From contig DATLQU010000046.1 in assembly GCA_035535015.1 (NCBI GenBank), positions 1 through 53,471 on the forward strand: DNA of 53,471 nt, written 5' to 3'. Source of the DNA: Palsa-661 sp035535015. GTDB taxonomy: Bacteria; Actinomycetota; Acidimicrobiia; Acidimicrobiales; UBA8190. The notes beneath the pieces were generated by a model, which saw only the letters and a program-made list of their open reading frames with translations, was not told the DNA's origin and did not search any database. Shown here one piece after another: positions 1 through 11,045 of the stretch; the stretch's first letter is position 1; every line of letters starts with the position of its first letter. The translations under genes were made by a program, and so were the position numbers.

Positions 1-1369
<1,369 letters not shown>

Positions 1370-1432
1370 CCAGTCAACGGTACCTGCCCGCCTGGGACAC
1401 CGTGACCACCGGGGAGCCTTTTCGGCCCCGGC

Positions 1433-2755
1433 TCAGCGGCGTTTTCCGCCCTTGCCTTTGCCCTTGCCCTTACGCGGACGCGGCGGTGGCCGTCGGGCCG
1501 ACGCCGAGGCCGGTCGCTTGGCCGCCCCCGTGGCCGGTCGGCCGGCGCCGTTGGTGGCCACGTCCCCGTCATCGGGTAGGCCGTCATCGGCCACGGCGGC
1601 CGCCCGGGCGGCCCCTCCGGGACGCAACACCTCACCGGGCCGCTTGACCGCGGCCGAACGCCGGCCGGTGGCGGCCCGGGCCGTGGTGGCCGACGACGCC
1701 GTGGACAGAGCGGCGGCGCGGGGCGTGAGCAGACCCGTCCGGTCGGCCCGGCTGGCCAGCTTCGCCCGGATGTTGATGTAGCGCGTCTCGCGCTCCTTCA
1801 TGCTCGACAAGATGGGCGAGGCGATGAAGATGGACGAGTACGCCCCCGAGGTCAGTCCGATCACCAGGGCCAATCCGAAGTACTGAAGCGTGGTGGCCCC
1901 CAGGATCTGGGCCCCGATCACCAGCACCCCGAGCACGGGCAGGATGGCCACCAGCGACGTGTTGATGGAACGGGCCAGCGTCTGGTTCATGGAGAGGTTC
2001 ACGACGTCTTCGTAGGTCATGCGTCCCGACGCGCCGAAGCCCTTGGTGTTCTCGCCCACCCGGTCGAAGACGACCACCGTGTCATAGAGCGAATACCCGA
2101 GGATGGTCAGCACGGCGATCACCGTGTCCGGGGTGACCTGGAAGCCGGTCAGCGAATAGATCCCGGCCGTGATCAGGAGGTCGTGGATCACCGCCACCAG
2201 GGCGGCGATGGCCATCTTCCACTCGAACCGCACGGAGATGTAGAGGACAACCACGACGAAGAACACCAGCACGGCCAGGATGGCCTTGTTGGTGATCTGG
2301 CTCCCCCAGGTGGGGCCCACGTCGGTGAGTGTCACCTCCGACCCCGGGATGTTCCCGATCCGGCCCATGGCCGTCGACACGGCCGTGATGTCGGCGGCCT
2401 TCGTTTTGGCAGGCAGGCTGTTCAGGTCGGCCGACACCTGCACGGTGCGGCCGCCCAGGATCTCGACCGTGGCGCCGGTCACCCCGGCGCCGGAGACGGC
2501 GTTCTGCACGGTGCTCGTGCTCACCCCCGGGGCGCTCACCTCCCACGAGGTCCCGCCCTTGAAGTCGATGCCGAAGTTGAACCCCCTCGTCCCCATGGAG
2601 ACGAGCCCGGCCACGATGATGATCCCCGAGATCAGGTACCACATCCGCCGGCGGCCGACGAAGTCGAACGACGTGTCGCCGCGGTAGAGGCGGACGAACG
2701 GGTTGGGGCGTTTCTCGGTCGCGCCGGTAGGCACGGCGTCGTCGGTGAGGGTCAC
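1433..2755 (-). CDS. secF: Protein translocase subunit SecF
   Basis: Membrane partner of SecD that uses the proton gradient to help complete protein export through SecYEG. The 440-residue protein has a first membrane segment at about residues 39-56, the SecF signature DFKGGTS at 64-70, and the cluster of five C-terminal membrane segments including GYSLYDTVVVFDRVGEN at 220-236. The last 100 or so residues form a basic Ala/Pro/Lys-rich cytoplasmic tail ending in KGKGKGKGGKRR, longer than in most SecF proteins. Its ATG overlaps the secD stop by 4 bp (ATGA), which suggests translational coupling. The next gene downstream is relA. Confidence 0.97.
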   Translation of the reverse strand: MTLTDDAVPTGATEKRPNPFVRLYRGDTSFDFVGRRRMWYLISGIIIVAGLVSMGTRGFNFGIDFKGGTSWEVSAPGVSTSTVQNAVSGAGVTGATVEILGGRTVQVSADLNSLPAKTKAADITAVSTAMGRIGNIPGSEVTLTDVGPTWGSQITNKAILAVLVFFVVVVLYISVRFEWKMAIAALVAVIHDLLITAGIYSLTGFQVTPDTVIAVLTILGYSLYDTVVVFDRVGENTKGFGASGRMTYEDVVNLSMNQTLARSINTSLVAILPVLGVLVIGAQILGATTLQYFGLALVIGLTSGAYSSIFIASPILSSMKERETRYINIRAKLASRADRTGLLTPRAAALSTASSATTARAATGRRSAAVKRPGEVLRPGGAARAAAVADDGLPDDGDVATNGAGRPATGAAKRPASASARRPPPRPRKGKGKGKGGKRR

Positions 2756-4275
2756 GATGGCGCTCCGGAGTCGATGGCCAGACCCCGGGCCACGCCGATG
2801 AGGCGGGCACCGGTGATCTTGGCGTTGCGGCCCAGCATGATGACCAGCGGCCGGGTGAAGAAGTACGTGGTGAAGACGTCGAGCAGCGTGCTCAAGCCCA
2901 AGAAGAAGGCGAAGCCGCGCACCGTGCCGACGGCCAGCAGGTAGAGCACGACGGCGGCGGCCAGGGACACCAGGTCGGCGGCCAGAACGGTGCGGAAGGC
3001 ACCCTGGAAACTCTTGTCGACACTGGTGCGGACCGATCGCCCGCTGCGCACTTCATCTTTTAATCGCTCGAAATACACGATGTAGGAGTCCACGGTGATA
3101 CCCACCGACACGATCAATCCGGTCACTCCGGACAGGTCGAGGGTCAGGTTCAACGCCGAATGGCTCAAAGCGGAGACGATGGCGAAGAGCAGCGCGGCGG
3201 TCACGGCCAGACCAGAGACCACCACGATGCCGAGGGCCCGGTAATAGAGGATGGTGTAGATCAGCACCAGCAACAGACCGCCGATGCCGGCGGCCAGGCC
3301 CGCCTTCAGAGACGACTTGCCGAGCGTAGGCGACACCGTCTCCTGGTTGATCCGGACCAGTCGCACGGGCAACGAGCCGTAGTTCAGGTCGAGAGCCAGG
3401 TTCTGGGCGGAGGCCTGGGTGAAGTTCCCGCTGATCTCCACCTTGCCGGCGAACGAGGTGAAGGTGGCCTGGCTGGGCTGGGTGAGAGGGTTCGACTGGA
3501 CCTGGCCGTCGAGGTCGATGCCGATCATCTCGTGGAAGTACTTCTGGGACAGCTTGTCCCACGCCGGAGCGCCCTTGCCGGTGAGCGTGGCGTTCACCAC
3601 CCACGAGGGCGAGACGAACTGGGCCTGGGCCGAGGCGATGGCGGTGCCGCTCAATTCGGAGGGACCGAGCAGGTAGCGCAGCCCACCCCCGCCGAGCAGC
3701 GGGACGAGGACCGGGAGGTGGGGATGCTTGTCGTCGTAGGCCGGTGTCGTCGTCTTATAGGCGGCCAGGGCGGGATCCGGCGAGATACTCCCCTGGTTGG
3801 TGGCGTAACCCTGGGCCGAGGAGTTGGGCGTCACCGTCAGGTTGGGCGCCTGCTGCGAGTACTGACTGGCCGAACACGTACTGGGCAGCGGGGGGAGCTT
3901 GGTCGCCTTGGTGGGCTTCGTATACGGCGCCGACGCGCAGAGCACCGGCCGGAACTGCATCTGGGCCGTCTGGCCGATCAGGTTGATGACCTTCTGGGGG
4001 TCCTTCAGACCGGGAAGCTGCACCACCACGTTGCCGCCCTGGGAGTTCACGTTGGCCCCCGACACACCGGCGGCGTCGACCCGGTTGCGGATCACGTTGA
4101 TCGTCGTCTGCAGCTCACCGGCGGTGATGGTCCGCGCCGGCTTGTACACGATCTCCGAACCCCCGGCCAGGTCGAGACCGAGCTTCGGTGACCATCCGGC
4201 GCCCAGCGTGGCCGCCAGGAACACGATGGTGATGCCCACGACGAGCGTCAAGCTGATGACGAGGGAACGCTTCAT
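2752..4275 (-). CDS. secD: Protein translocase subunit SecD
   Basis: Inner-membrane component of the SecDF-YajC complex assisting preprotein translocation. The 507-residue protein starts with a membrane segment (residues 5-27), followed by the SecD signature LGLDLAGGSEI (about 32-42), a large extracytoplasmic P1-type region from about 45 to 320, and a C-terminal group of membrane segments containing VGITVDSYIVYFERLKDE. The extracytoplasmic region has a Thr/Pro/Ser-rich insert at roughly 120-190, as is common in actinobacterial SecD. It overlaps both yajC upstream and secF downstream by 4 bp, so yajC-secD-secF form one translational unit. Confidence 0.97.
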   Translation of the reverse strand: MKRSLVISLTLVVGITIVFLAATLGAGWSPKLGLDLAGGSEIVYKPARTITAGELQTTINVIRNRVDAAGVSGANVNSQGGNVVVQLPGLKDPQKVINLIGQTAQMQFRPVLCASAPYTKPTKATKLPPLPSTCSASQYSQQAPNLTVTPNSSAQGYATNQGSISPDPALAAYKTTTPAYDDKHPHLPVLVPLLGGGGLRYLLGPSELSGTAIASAQAQFVSPSWVVNATLTGKGAPAWDKLSQKYFHEMIGIDLDGQVQSNPLTQPSQATFTSFAGKVEISGNFTQASAQNLALDLNYGSLPVRLVRINQETVSPTLGKSSLKAGLAAGIGGLLLVLIYTILYYRALGIVVVSGLAVTAALLFAIVSALSHSALNLTLDLSGVTGLIVSVGITVDSYIVYFERLKDEVRSGRSVRTSVDKSFQGAFRTVLAADLVSLAAAVVLYLLAVGTVRGFAFFLGLSTLLDVFTTYFFTRPLVIMLGRNAKITGARLIGVARGLAIDSGAPS

Positions 4276-4835
4276 CGTCCGCCTTCCTTTGCTGCGCCGG
4301 GCGCCCCATCGGCCTCAGGCTTCTCATTGCTCCCATGCTCTTGGTCACCGGCACCGTGATCGCCGTCACTGCCGTTGTCCGTCGAGTGGTCGCGTGTGGC
4401 CGCGGCGATGTCCCGCTCGCTCGGGTCGTGCCAACCGGCCGCCTCGGCCACGCCGTCGTGTCCCTCGTCGTGCCGGTTCTGCTCGTCCACCGAATTGGCG
4501 TTCTGTTCGACGATCCGCCGGGCGATGGTGGAACGCACCACCGTGATCCGGGTGCCGGGGGCCGTCTCCAGCGTCACCCGGTCATCGGCCACGTCGAGGA
4601 CGGTCCCATAGATGCCGGCACCGGTCAGGACCTCATCGCCGGCCGACAGCTCCATCAGGGTGTCGCGTTGGCGCCGGGCCGCTTGGGACCGGGGCCGCAG
4701 GAAGAAGACGTAGACCAACCCGAAGAGAACGACCATGAACAGCAGGGTCCCGATGCTCGAGCCCGACGTCGTCGGCTTCGAGTTCTTGGCGGCACCCTCC
4801 AACAGGGCGCCAAAAAAAGCAGTGGTCATCATCAT
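4272..4835 (-). CDS. yajC: Preprotein translocase subunit YajC, with long polar C-terminal tail
   Basis: Small single-pass membrane protein of the SecDF-YajC accessory complex. A hydrophobic segment (TLLFMVVLFGLVYVFFL) is followed by the typical YajC motif RPRSQAARRQ and the small beta domain (ELSAGDEVLTGAGIYGTV, DRVTLETAPGTRITVVRSTI). Beyond it comes an unusual tail of about 75 residues, rich in Asp, His, Asn and Gly. I chose the triple ATG at 4835 (MMMTTAFFG), with GGCGGAG about 11 nt upstream. The frame is open further, to 4874, but those extra residues do not look like a YajC N-terminus. The stop overlaps secD by 4 bp. Confidence 0.93.
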   Translation of the reverse strand: MMMTTAFFGALLEGAAKNSKPTTSGSSIGTLLFMVVLFGLVYVFFLRPRSQAARRQRDTLMELSAGDEVLTGAGIYGTVLDVADDRVTLETAPGTRITVVRSTIARRIVEQNANSVDEQNRHDEGHDGVAEAAGWHDPSERDIAAATRDHSTDNGSDGDHGAGDQEHGSNEKPEADGAPGAAKEGGR

Positions 4836-4947
4836 GGGTCGGTCGTCTCCGCCTGGTTCCGAACAGTCGACCATAGCCCAGGCACCCGCCGCGGCCTGGG
4901 CAGTTGCGCCGGAATTGGGGGCCTACCCAGGGGCTATTGGGTTAACC

Positions 4948-5005
4948 AGCCTGCGGCGATGTCGCTGCTCAGCCTGCGGCGATGTCGCTGCTCAGCCTGC
5001 GGCGA
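4948..5005. repeat. 23-bp direct tandem repeat, 2.5 copies, between yajC and ruvB
   Basis: The unit starting agcctgcggcgatgtcgctg occurs at 4948-4970 and 4971-4993 exactly, and its first 12 bases again at 4994-5005. It fills much of the 178-bp gap between the ruvB stop (5014) and the yajC start (4835). No coding frame with a sensible start runs through it. Confidence 0.9.
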
Positions 5006-5013
5006 GGGCCTGC

Positions 5014-6131
<1,118 letters not shown>

Positions 6132-6135
<4 letters not shown>

Positions 6136-6734
6136 CGGGCGCCCGCCAGCTCACGCAGGGCCTGGCGCAGCATCTCCTCCACGGCCCCGTCGTCGGGGAT
6201 GTCGTGCAGAGCGCGTCGGATCTCCTCGGGCCCGTAGCCGAGCTCGACCAGGGCGGCCCGGACCTCGAGGCGCGGCTCGGCCGGACCGGACGGCGCCCCA
6301 CCGGGCACGCCACCCCCGGTGAACTCCGGCAACTCGAGCCGGGTCCGCAGATCGAGAACCAGCCGGGCCGCCGTCTTGCGACCGACGCCGGGAACGGCGC
6401 ACAGGGTGTCGAGGTCCTCGTCGAGCACGGCCCGCACCAGGTCGGCCGGCCGCAGGGCGCAGAGAACGGCCAACGCCAATGACGGCCCCACCCCGTGGGC
6501 CGACAGCAGCGCCTCGAAGCACCGTCGCTCCTCGCTGCCGGCGAAGCCATACAGGACGATGGCGTCCTCGCGGACGTGGGTATGGATGTGCAGCGCCACC
6601 TCCGACCCCTGCTCGCCGGCGGTCACGAGCAGAGGCGCGGGCACGCTCACCCGGTACCCGACCCCGTGGACGTCGACGAGCAGTTCCCCTTCGGCCGTCC
6701 GGGCCAGCAACTTCCCGCTCAGCCAGCCGATCAC
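6132..6734 (-). CDS. ruvA: Holliday junction DNA-binding subunit RuvA
   Basis: Tetrameric protein that clamps the four-way junction and targets RuvB. The 200-residue length is typical. It starts MIGWLSGKLLART with the OB fold (VDVHGVGYRVSVP). Helix-hairpin-helix elements follow (LLSAHGVGPSLALAVL and LCAVPGVGRKTAARLVLDL). After a Pro/Gly-rich linker comes the small RuvB-contacting domain III (VRAALVELGYGPEEIRRAL). It overlaps ruvC upstream and ruvB downstream by 4 bp each. Confidence 0.98.
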
Positions 6735-7333
6735 GGCCGCTCCCCCGGACCACGGCCCGCTCCGGCTCCGGCTCCGGCCACGCCGGCGGCTTCAATGGCG
6801 CGTCGCAGCGGTTGGGAGGTCAGATGGCACACGGCCAACGCCAGGGCGTCGGCCACGTCGGGCGGATTCGGAGCTTCGGGGAGTTCCAGCAGAGCGGCGA
6901 CCATATTCTGGACCTGGCTCTTCGATGCGCCGCCGAAACCGACGACGGCCTGCTTGACCTCGTTGGACGTGTACTGGGCGATCTCGCAGCCGGCCTCGGC
7001 CGCCACCACCAGGGCGAGCCCGCCGGCCTGTCCGGTGGCCATGGCCGTCCGGACGTTCGTCTGGAAGAAGACCCGCTCGACCACGACGGCGTCGGGCCGC
7101 ATCTCCTCCACCAGGGCACGCAGCTCGCAGAAGAGGGTATGCAGGCGCTCGGGAAGGGGCGTGGCCGGGCCGGTGGTCAGCACTCCCCCGGCGCTGGCGG
7201 TCAGCCGGCTCCCGGAGCGCTGGACCAGCCCATAGCCGCAGCGGGACAGGCCGGGGTCGATGCCCAGGACGAACACGCGTTCGACCTTAGCAAGGCCGTC
7301 GGCGGTCGAGGTGGACCGTGGGGCGACCCTCAA
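6731..7333 (-). CDS. ruvC: Holliday junction resolvase RuvC
   Basis: Endonuclease that cuts Holliday junctions symmetrically. The acidic active site is complete: D26 in LGIDPG, E86 in VVERVFF, and D159/D162 in DVADALALAVCH. The ATG at 7333 forms an ATGA overlap with the yebC stop. That coupling is why I keep it, although it adds about 19 residues before the usual RuvC N-terminus. A GTG at 7276, giving VFVLGIDPG with AAGG upstream, is an alternative start. The C-terminus is an Ala/Gly-rich tail. Confidence 0.96.
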   Translation of the reverse strand: MRVAPRSTSTADGLAKVERVFVLGIDPGLSRCGYGLVQRSGSRLTASAGGVLTTGPATPLPERLHTLFCELRALVEEMRPDAVVVERVFFQTNVRTAMATGQAGGLALVVAAEAGCEIAQYTSNEVKQAVVGFGGASKSQVQNMVAALLELPEAPNPPDVADALALAVCHLTSQPLRRAIEAAGVAGAGAGAGRGPGERP

Positions 7334-8079
7334 TCGGCGGCGGCGGCCATGACCTCGTCGGGCATGTCGAAGTTGGACCAGACGTTCTGGACGTCGTCGT
7401 GGTCGTCGAGGGCCTCGAGCAGCCGCAGGACCTGGCGCGCCTCGCTCACTTCGGTCACGGGCACGGTCGTCGACGCCACCATGGCCGGCTCGGCCGAGTC
7501 CACGGTCATGCCGGCCGCCTCCAGGCCCTGGCGTACGGCGATGAGATCGGTCGGCGCCGCCGTCACCACCCAGTGGTCCCCGTCGTCACTCAGATCCTCG
7601 GCGCCGGCCTCCATGGCCACTTCCATGACCTTGTCCTCGTCCAGGCTGCGGGGCAGCTCGATCACCGCCTTGCGCTCGAACTGCCACGACACGGCCCCCG
7701 GCTCGGCCATCGAGCCGCCGCTGCGCGAGAAGACGTTTCTCACCTCGGCACCGGTGCGGTTGCGATTGTCGGTGAGCGTCTCCACGATGATGGCCACGCC
7801 ACCCGGCGCGTACCCCTCGTAGTTCACCTGCTCGTAGCGCACACCTTCGAGCTCCCCCGACCCCCGCTTGATGGCCCGCTCGATGGTGTCCATGGGAACC
7901 GAGGCCGAACGGGCCTTGTCGAACATGCTGCGAAGCGTGGCGTTGGACGTCATGTCGCTGCCCCCTTCGCGGGCGGCCACTTCGAGCAGCCGGATCAACT
8001 TGGCGAAGCTCTTGGCCCGGGCCTGGTCGACGGCGGCCTTGCGGTGCTTGGTCGTGGCCCATTTCGAGTGTCCGGACAT
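7330..8079 (-). CDS. yebC: YebC/PmpR-family protein
   Basis: The family is described either as a DNA-binding transcriptional regulator or as a translation factor that relieves stalling at proline stretches; the sequence here does not decide between these. The 249-residue protein begins MSGHSKWATTKHRKAAVD, the family signature, and contains NRNRTGAEVRNVFSRSGGSMAEPGAV-type central sequence and the C-terminal LRLLEALDDHDDVQNVWSNFD. Its position directly before ruvC is a conserved feature of many bacteria. It lies 3 bp from pdxT. Confidence 0.97.
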   Translation of the reverse strand: MSGHSKWATTKHRKAAVDQARAKSFAKLIRLLEVAAREGGSDMTSNATLRSMFDKARSASVPMDTIERAIKRGSGELEGVRYEQVNYEGYAPGGVAIIVETLTDNRNRTGAEVRNVFSRSGGSMAEPGAVSWQFERKAVIELPRSLDEDKVMEVAMEAGAEDLSDDGDHWVVTAAPTDLIAVRQGLEAAGMTVDSAEPAMVASTTVPVTEVSEARQVLRLLEALDDHDDVQNVWSNFDMPDEVMAAAAD

Positions 8080-8082
8080 CGT

Positions 8083-8721
8083 CTACCGTCCCCTCTCCTC
8101 GATCATCGTGACGAACAGTCGGTGCACCCGCCGATCGGCGGTGAGCTCGGGATGGAAGGCGGCCACCAGGACTGGGCCCTGCCGGCACAACACCGCCCTG
8201 GCCTCCCCGACATCGGTGAGGCCCCCGTCGGGACGGACTGGATCGTCGGTGGACGGCGCCACCACAGCCAGAACCTCCACGGCATCGCCGGTCGTCTCCA
8301 CCAGTGGCGCCCGGATGAACACCGCGTGCAACGGCGCCTCCCCCAGAGCGGGAACGTCCAATTCGCACTCGAAGGACGCCAGCTGCCGTCCGTAGCCGTT
8401 GCGCCGGACGGCCATGTCGATGGCCCCGTAACAGATCTGGTCCACGCGTCCACCGGTCACCGCCGTCCCGAGCAGGATCATGCCGGCGCAGGTGCCGAAC
8501 ACCGGAAGGCCGGCGGCGATCTCCTTGCCCAGCGGTTCGAGCAGCTCGGACGAGGCCAGCAGCATGGACATGGTGGTGGACTCGCCTCCGGGCAGGATCA
8601 CCCCGTCCAGCCCGGGCACGTCCGACGGCCGCTTGACGGGCCGGCTCTCGACTCCGAGATCAGCGAGGGCGCGTCGATGCTCGGTGACGTCGCCCTGCAG
8701 CGCCAGGACGCCGACCTTCAC
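8083..8721 (-). CDS. pdxT: Pyridoxal 5'-phosphate synthase glutaminase subunit PdxT
   Basis: Class I glutamine amidotransferase that supplies ammonia to PdxS for de novo vitamin B6 (PLP) synthesis. It is 212 residues. The nucleophile C78 sits in FGTCAGMILL, and the His/Glu pair H190/E192 is in AAFHPELT. The N-terminal MKVGVLALQGDVTEH and the oxyanion strand PGGESTTM are diagnostic. It lies 46 bp after pdxS and is presumably made with it to form the PdxST complex. Confidence 0.97.
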   Translation of the reverse strand: MKVGVLALQGDVTEHRRALADLGVESRPVKRPSDVPGLDGVILPGGESTTMSMLLASSELLEPLGKEIAAGLPVFGTCAGMILLGTAVTGGRVDQICYGAIDMAVRRNGYGRQLASFECELDVPALGEAPLHAVFIRAPLVETTGDAVEVLAVVAPSTDDPVRPDGGLTDVGEARAVLCRQGPVLVAAFHPELTADRRVHRLFVTMIEERGR

Positions 8722-8767
8722 CTGGGGGCACCTCGGAAGCCGACACCAGTCGCACGGTCCGCTCCGC

Positions 8768-9724
8768 CTACCAGCCGCGTCCGGCCATGCGCTGGTCCAG
8801 GCCGCCGATCTCGAGTCCGGGCATCGACGCCCCGAGGCCCTTGCTCACCTTGGCCACGATCTGCGCGTCGTCGTGGTGCGTGGTCGCCTCCACGATGGCC
8901 CGGGCCCGGCGAGCCGGGTCCTCGCTCTTGAAGATGCCCGAACCCACGAAAACAGCTTCGGCCCCGAGCTGCATCACCAGGGAGGCGTCGGCCGGTGTGG
9001 CGATCCCCCCGGCGCAGAACAGAGGAACGGGCAGCCGACCCGTCTCGGCCACCTCGCGCACGAGCTCGATGGGGGCCGACAGGTTCTTGGCCCAGGCGTA
9101 ACGCTCGGCCGCGTCGGCCCGGGTAAGAGCACCGATATCGCCCAGGATCGACCGCAGGTGGCGGACCGCCTCCACGATGTTCCCCGTCCCCGCCTCGCCC
9201 TTGGACCGGATGAGACACGCCCCTTCGGAGATACGGCGCAGCGCCTCCCCCAGAGTGGTGGCACCACAGACGAACGGCACCCGGAACGCCCACTTGTCGA
9301 TGTGGTGGGCTTCGTCGGCCGGCGTGAGGACCTCGCTCTCGTCGATGTAATCGACGGCCAGGGCTTCGAGCACCTGCGCCTCGGCGAAGTGCCCGATCCG
9401 CGCCTTGGCCATCACCGGGATCGTCACCGCCTGCTGGATACCTTCGATCAGCGCCGGGTCGCTCATCCGGGCCACCCCGCCCTGGGCCCGGATGTCGGAC
9501 GGCACCCGCTCGAGGGCCATCACGGCCACCGCTCCGGCATCCTCGGCGATGCGCGCCTGCTCGGCGTCGATCACGTCCATGATCACCCCGCCGCGCAACA
9601 TGTCGGCCAGACCACGCTTCACCGTGAACGTCGCCGTCCGCCGCTCACCCCCGCCCGCCGAACGCTCAGCCTCCGTCCCGGGGACACCGGGGATCGCGGA
9701 TGACGGGGTGGGGGCGTCGCTCAT
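8768..9724 (-). CDS. pdxS: Pyridoxal 5'-phosphate synthase subunit PdxS
   Basis: TIM-barrel synthase that builds PLP from ribose 5-phosphate, glyceraldehyde 3-phosphate and ammonia from PdxT. Conserved stretches are TFTVKRGLADMLRGGVIMD, ALERVPSDIRAQGGVARM, the Lys-bearing PVMAKARIGHFAEA (K107), VDYIDESEVLTPADE and KGEAGTGN. The length of 318 exceeds the usual ~295 because of an N-terminal Ser/Pro/Gly-rich leader of about 30 residues. A start inside that leader is possible. It is separated from the M48 peptidase gene by 39 bp. Confidence 0.97.
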   Translation of the reverse strand: MSDAPTPSSAIPGVPGTEAERSAGGGERRTATFTVKRGLADMLRGGVIMDVIDAEQARIAEDAGAVAVMALERVPSDIRAQGGVARMSDPALIEGIQQAVTIPVMAKARIGHFAEAQVLEALAVDYIDESEVLTPADEAHHIDKWAFRVPFVCGATTLGEALRRISEGACLIRSKGEAGTGNIVEAVRHLRSILGDIGALTRADAAERYAWAKNLSAPIELVREVAETGRLPVPLFCAGGIATPADASLVMQLGAEAVFVGSGIFKSEDPARRARAIVEATTHHDDAQIVAKVSKGLGASMPGLEIGGLDQRMAGRGW

Positions 9725-9763
9725 GGGGCCGAGTCTACCGCCGCCTTTCCCCGGGACTTCGGC

Positions 9764-11023
9764 CTACCACTCGTCCAGAGCGCTGATCCGCACGTCGGCG
9801 GCGTCGAGTTCGCCGGCCACCCCGCCCCCGGACCGGCGCTCGCCGGAGGGGTCGGGAAGCGAAACCGTCCACAACCAACGGGTGACCAGGGCCACACCAC
9901 GCCCGGCCAACGGCGACGAGGAGCCCGGGACGGGCCCGTCGACCAACAGGGCCAACGCGTCACGCAGCCCCGGCGGATAGCGGGTCACGCCCACGGCCCG
10001 CTGATCGGTGCGGAACTCGCGGCCCCGCCCGGCCAACCTGTGCACCAGGTTGGCCGTGCCCGGCACCACGGCCACCAGGGGGAGAGCCACGGCGGCGGCC
10101 ATGGTGGCGGGCACGATGTCGGCGCATTTCACATGGACCAGTTCATGGGCCAGCACGCCCTCGAGCTGCACCGGGTCGAGCGCGTCGACGAGTCCCGAGG
10201 TGACCACGAGCACGGCCAGACGGCGACGGCGCCCGAAGGTCACGGCACCCCGAGCCTCGTCCTCCACCACGCAGACGGTCGGAACCGCCAGACCCATCGA
10301 GGCGCACAGACCCTCCACCTGATTGAACACCCGGGCGTAGTCGTCCTCGTCGGCCGGCTCGGCGTCCAGAGCCCGGACGAGGACAGCAGTGGCCGACCGC
10401 CAGGTGACCACGGCGACGACGATGCCGACGGCCCCGCCGGCCACCAGACCCGTCACCAGGTCGATGAGCGCGATGCACACGGCGGCCACGACCACTGCGG
10501 CCAGCACCCCGGGGGCGGCGGCAATGGCCACGGCGCGCCGACGGTTCCGGCGGGCCAGAGCGTCTTCCTCGTTCGGCGCCGCCGGCTGCTCGATGGTGAC
10601 GACGGCCTCGGCCACCACCGCAGTGGAGTGCCGTCCGGACGAGCCGCGCTGACCGCCCCCGCCCGACCTCGGCGAACCGCCCCCACCCGAGCGCCCCCGG
10701 CCGCCGGCGTTCTGCGATGAACCGCCGCCACCTCCACCACCACTTCGCCCACCGCCACCACGACCGCCACCGCCACCGCCACTGTTGCGTCCCCCGCCAC
10801 CGCCGCGGTTGCGGCCGCCGCCGCCGGAGCGGCTCCCCCCCGAGCTCGATCCGGCCGAACGTGACGACCGGGAAGGGCCGGCGCCGCCGGCCCCGCCGCC
10901 CGCCCCCGAGCTCGATCCGCGCTGGTTTCCCGACGACGAGGGCCGGTTTCGCGACGACGAGGACCGGCCACCGCGACGGCGACCAGAGGAGGAACCCGAA
11001 GAGGAGCCCGAGGAAGCGGACAT
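9764..11023 (-). CDS. Membrane M48-family zinc metallopeptidase with 130-residue Arg/Ser/Gly-rich N-terminal tail
   Basis: Predicted membrane protease of the M48 (HtpX/Ste24) family. With the ATG at 11023 (MSASSGSSSG) the protein has 419 residues. Residues 1-130 are almost entirely Ser, Gly and Arg, with no fold expected. Two membrane segments follow at about 173-190 and 197-208. The zinc site HELVH is at 293-297, and the family's downstream Glu may lie in REFRTDQRA. A membrane-associated stretch lies between them. The frame stays open upstream to 11422, but that part overlaps pimA and is Trp/Pro/Arg-rich shadow sequence. The chosen ATG falls 22 bp after the pimA stop. The substrate is unknown. 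In mycobacteria this spot near pimA holds other genes, so the association is not informative. Confidence 0.85.
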   Translation of the reverse strand: MSASSGSSSGSSSGRRRGGRSSSSRNRPSSSGNQRGSSSGAGGGAGGAGPSRSSRSAGSSSGGSRSGGGGRNRGGGGGRNSGGGGGGRGGGGRSGGGGGGGSSQNAGGRGRSGGGGSPRSGGGGQRGSSGRHSTAVVAEAVVTIEQPAAPNEEDALARRNRRRAVAIAAAPGVLAAVVVAAVCIALIDLVTGLVAGGAVGIVVAVVTWRSATAVLVRALDAEPADEDDYARVFNQVEGLCASMGLAVPTVCVVEDEARGAVTFGRRRRLAVLVVTSGLVDALDPVQLEGVLAHELVHVKCADIVPATMAAAVALPLVAVVPGTANLVHRLAGRGREFRTDQRAVGVTRYPPGLRDALALLVDGPVPGSSSPLAGRGVALVTRWLWTVSLPDPSGERRSGGGVAGELDAADVRISALDEW

Positions 11024-11045
11024 GGCCGAAGTGTAGGTGGCGCCT

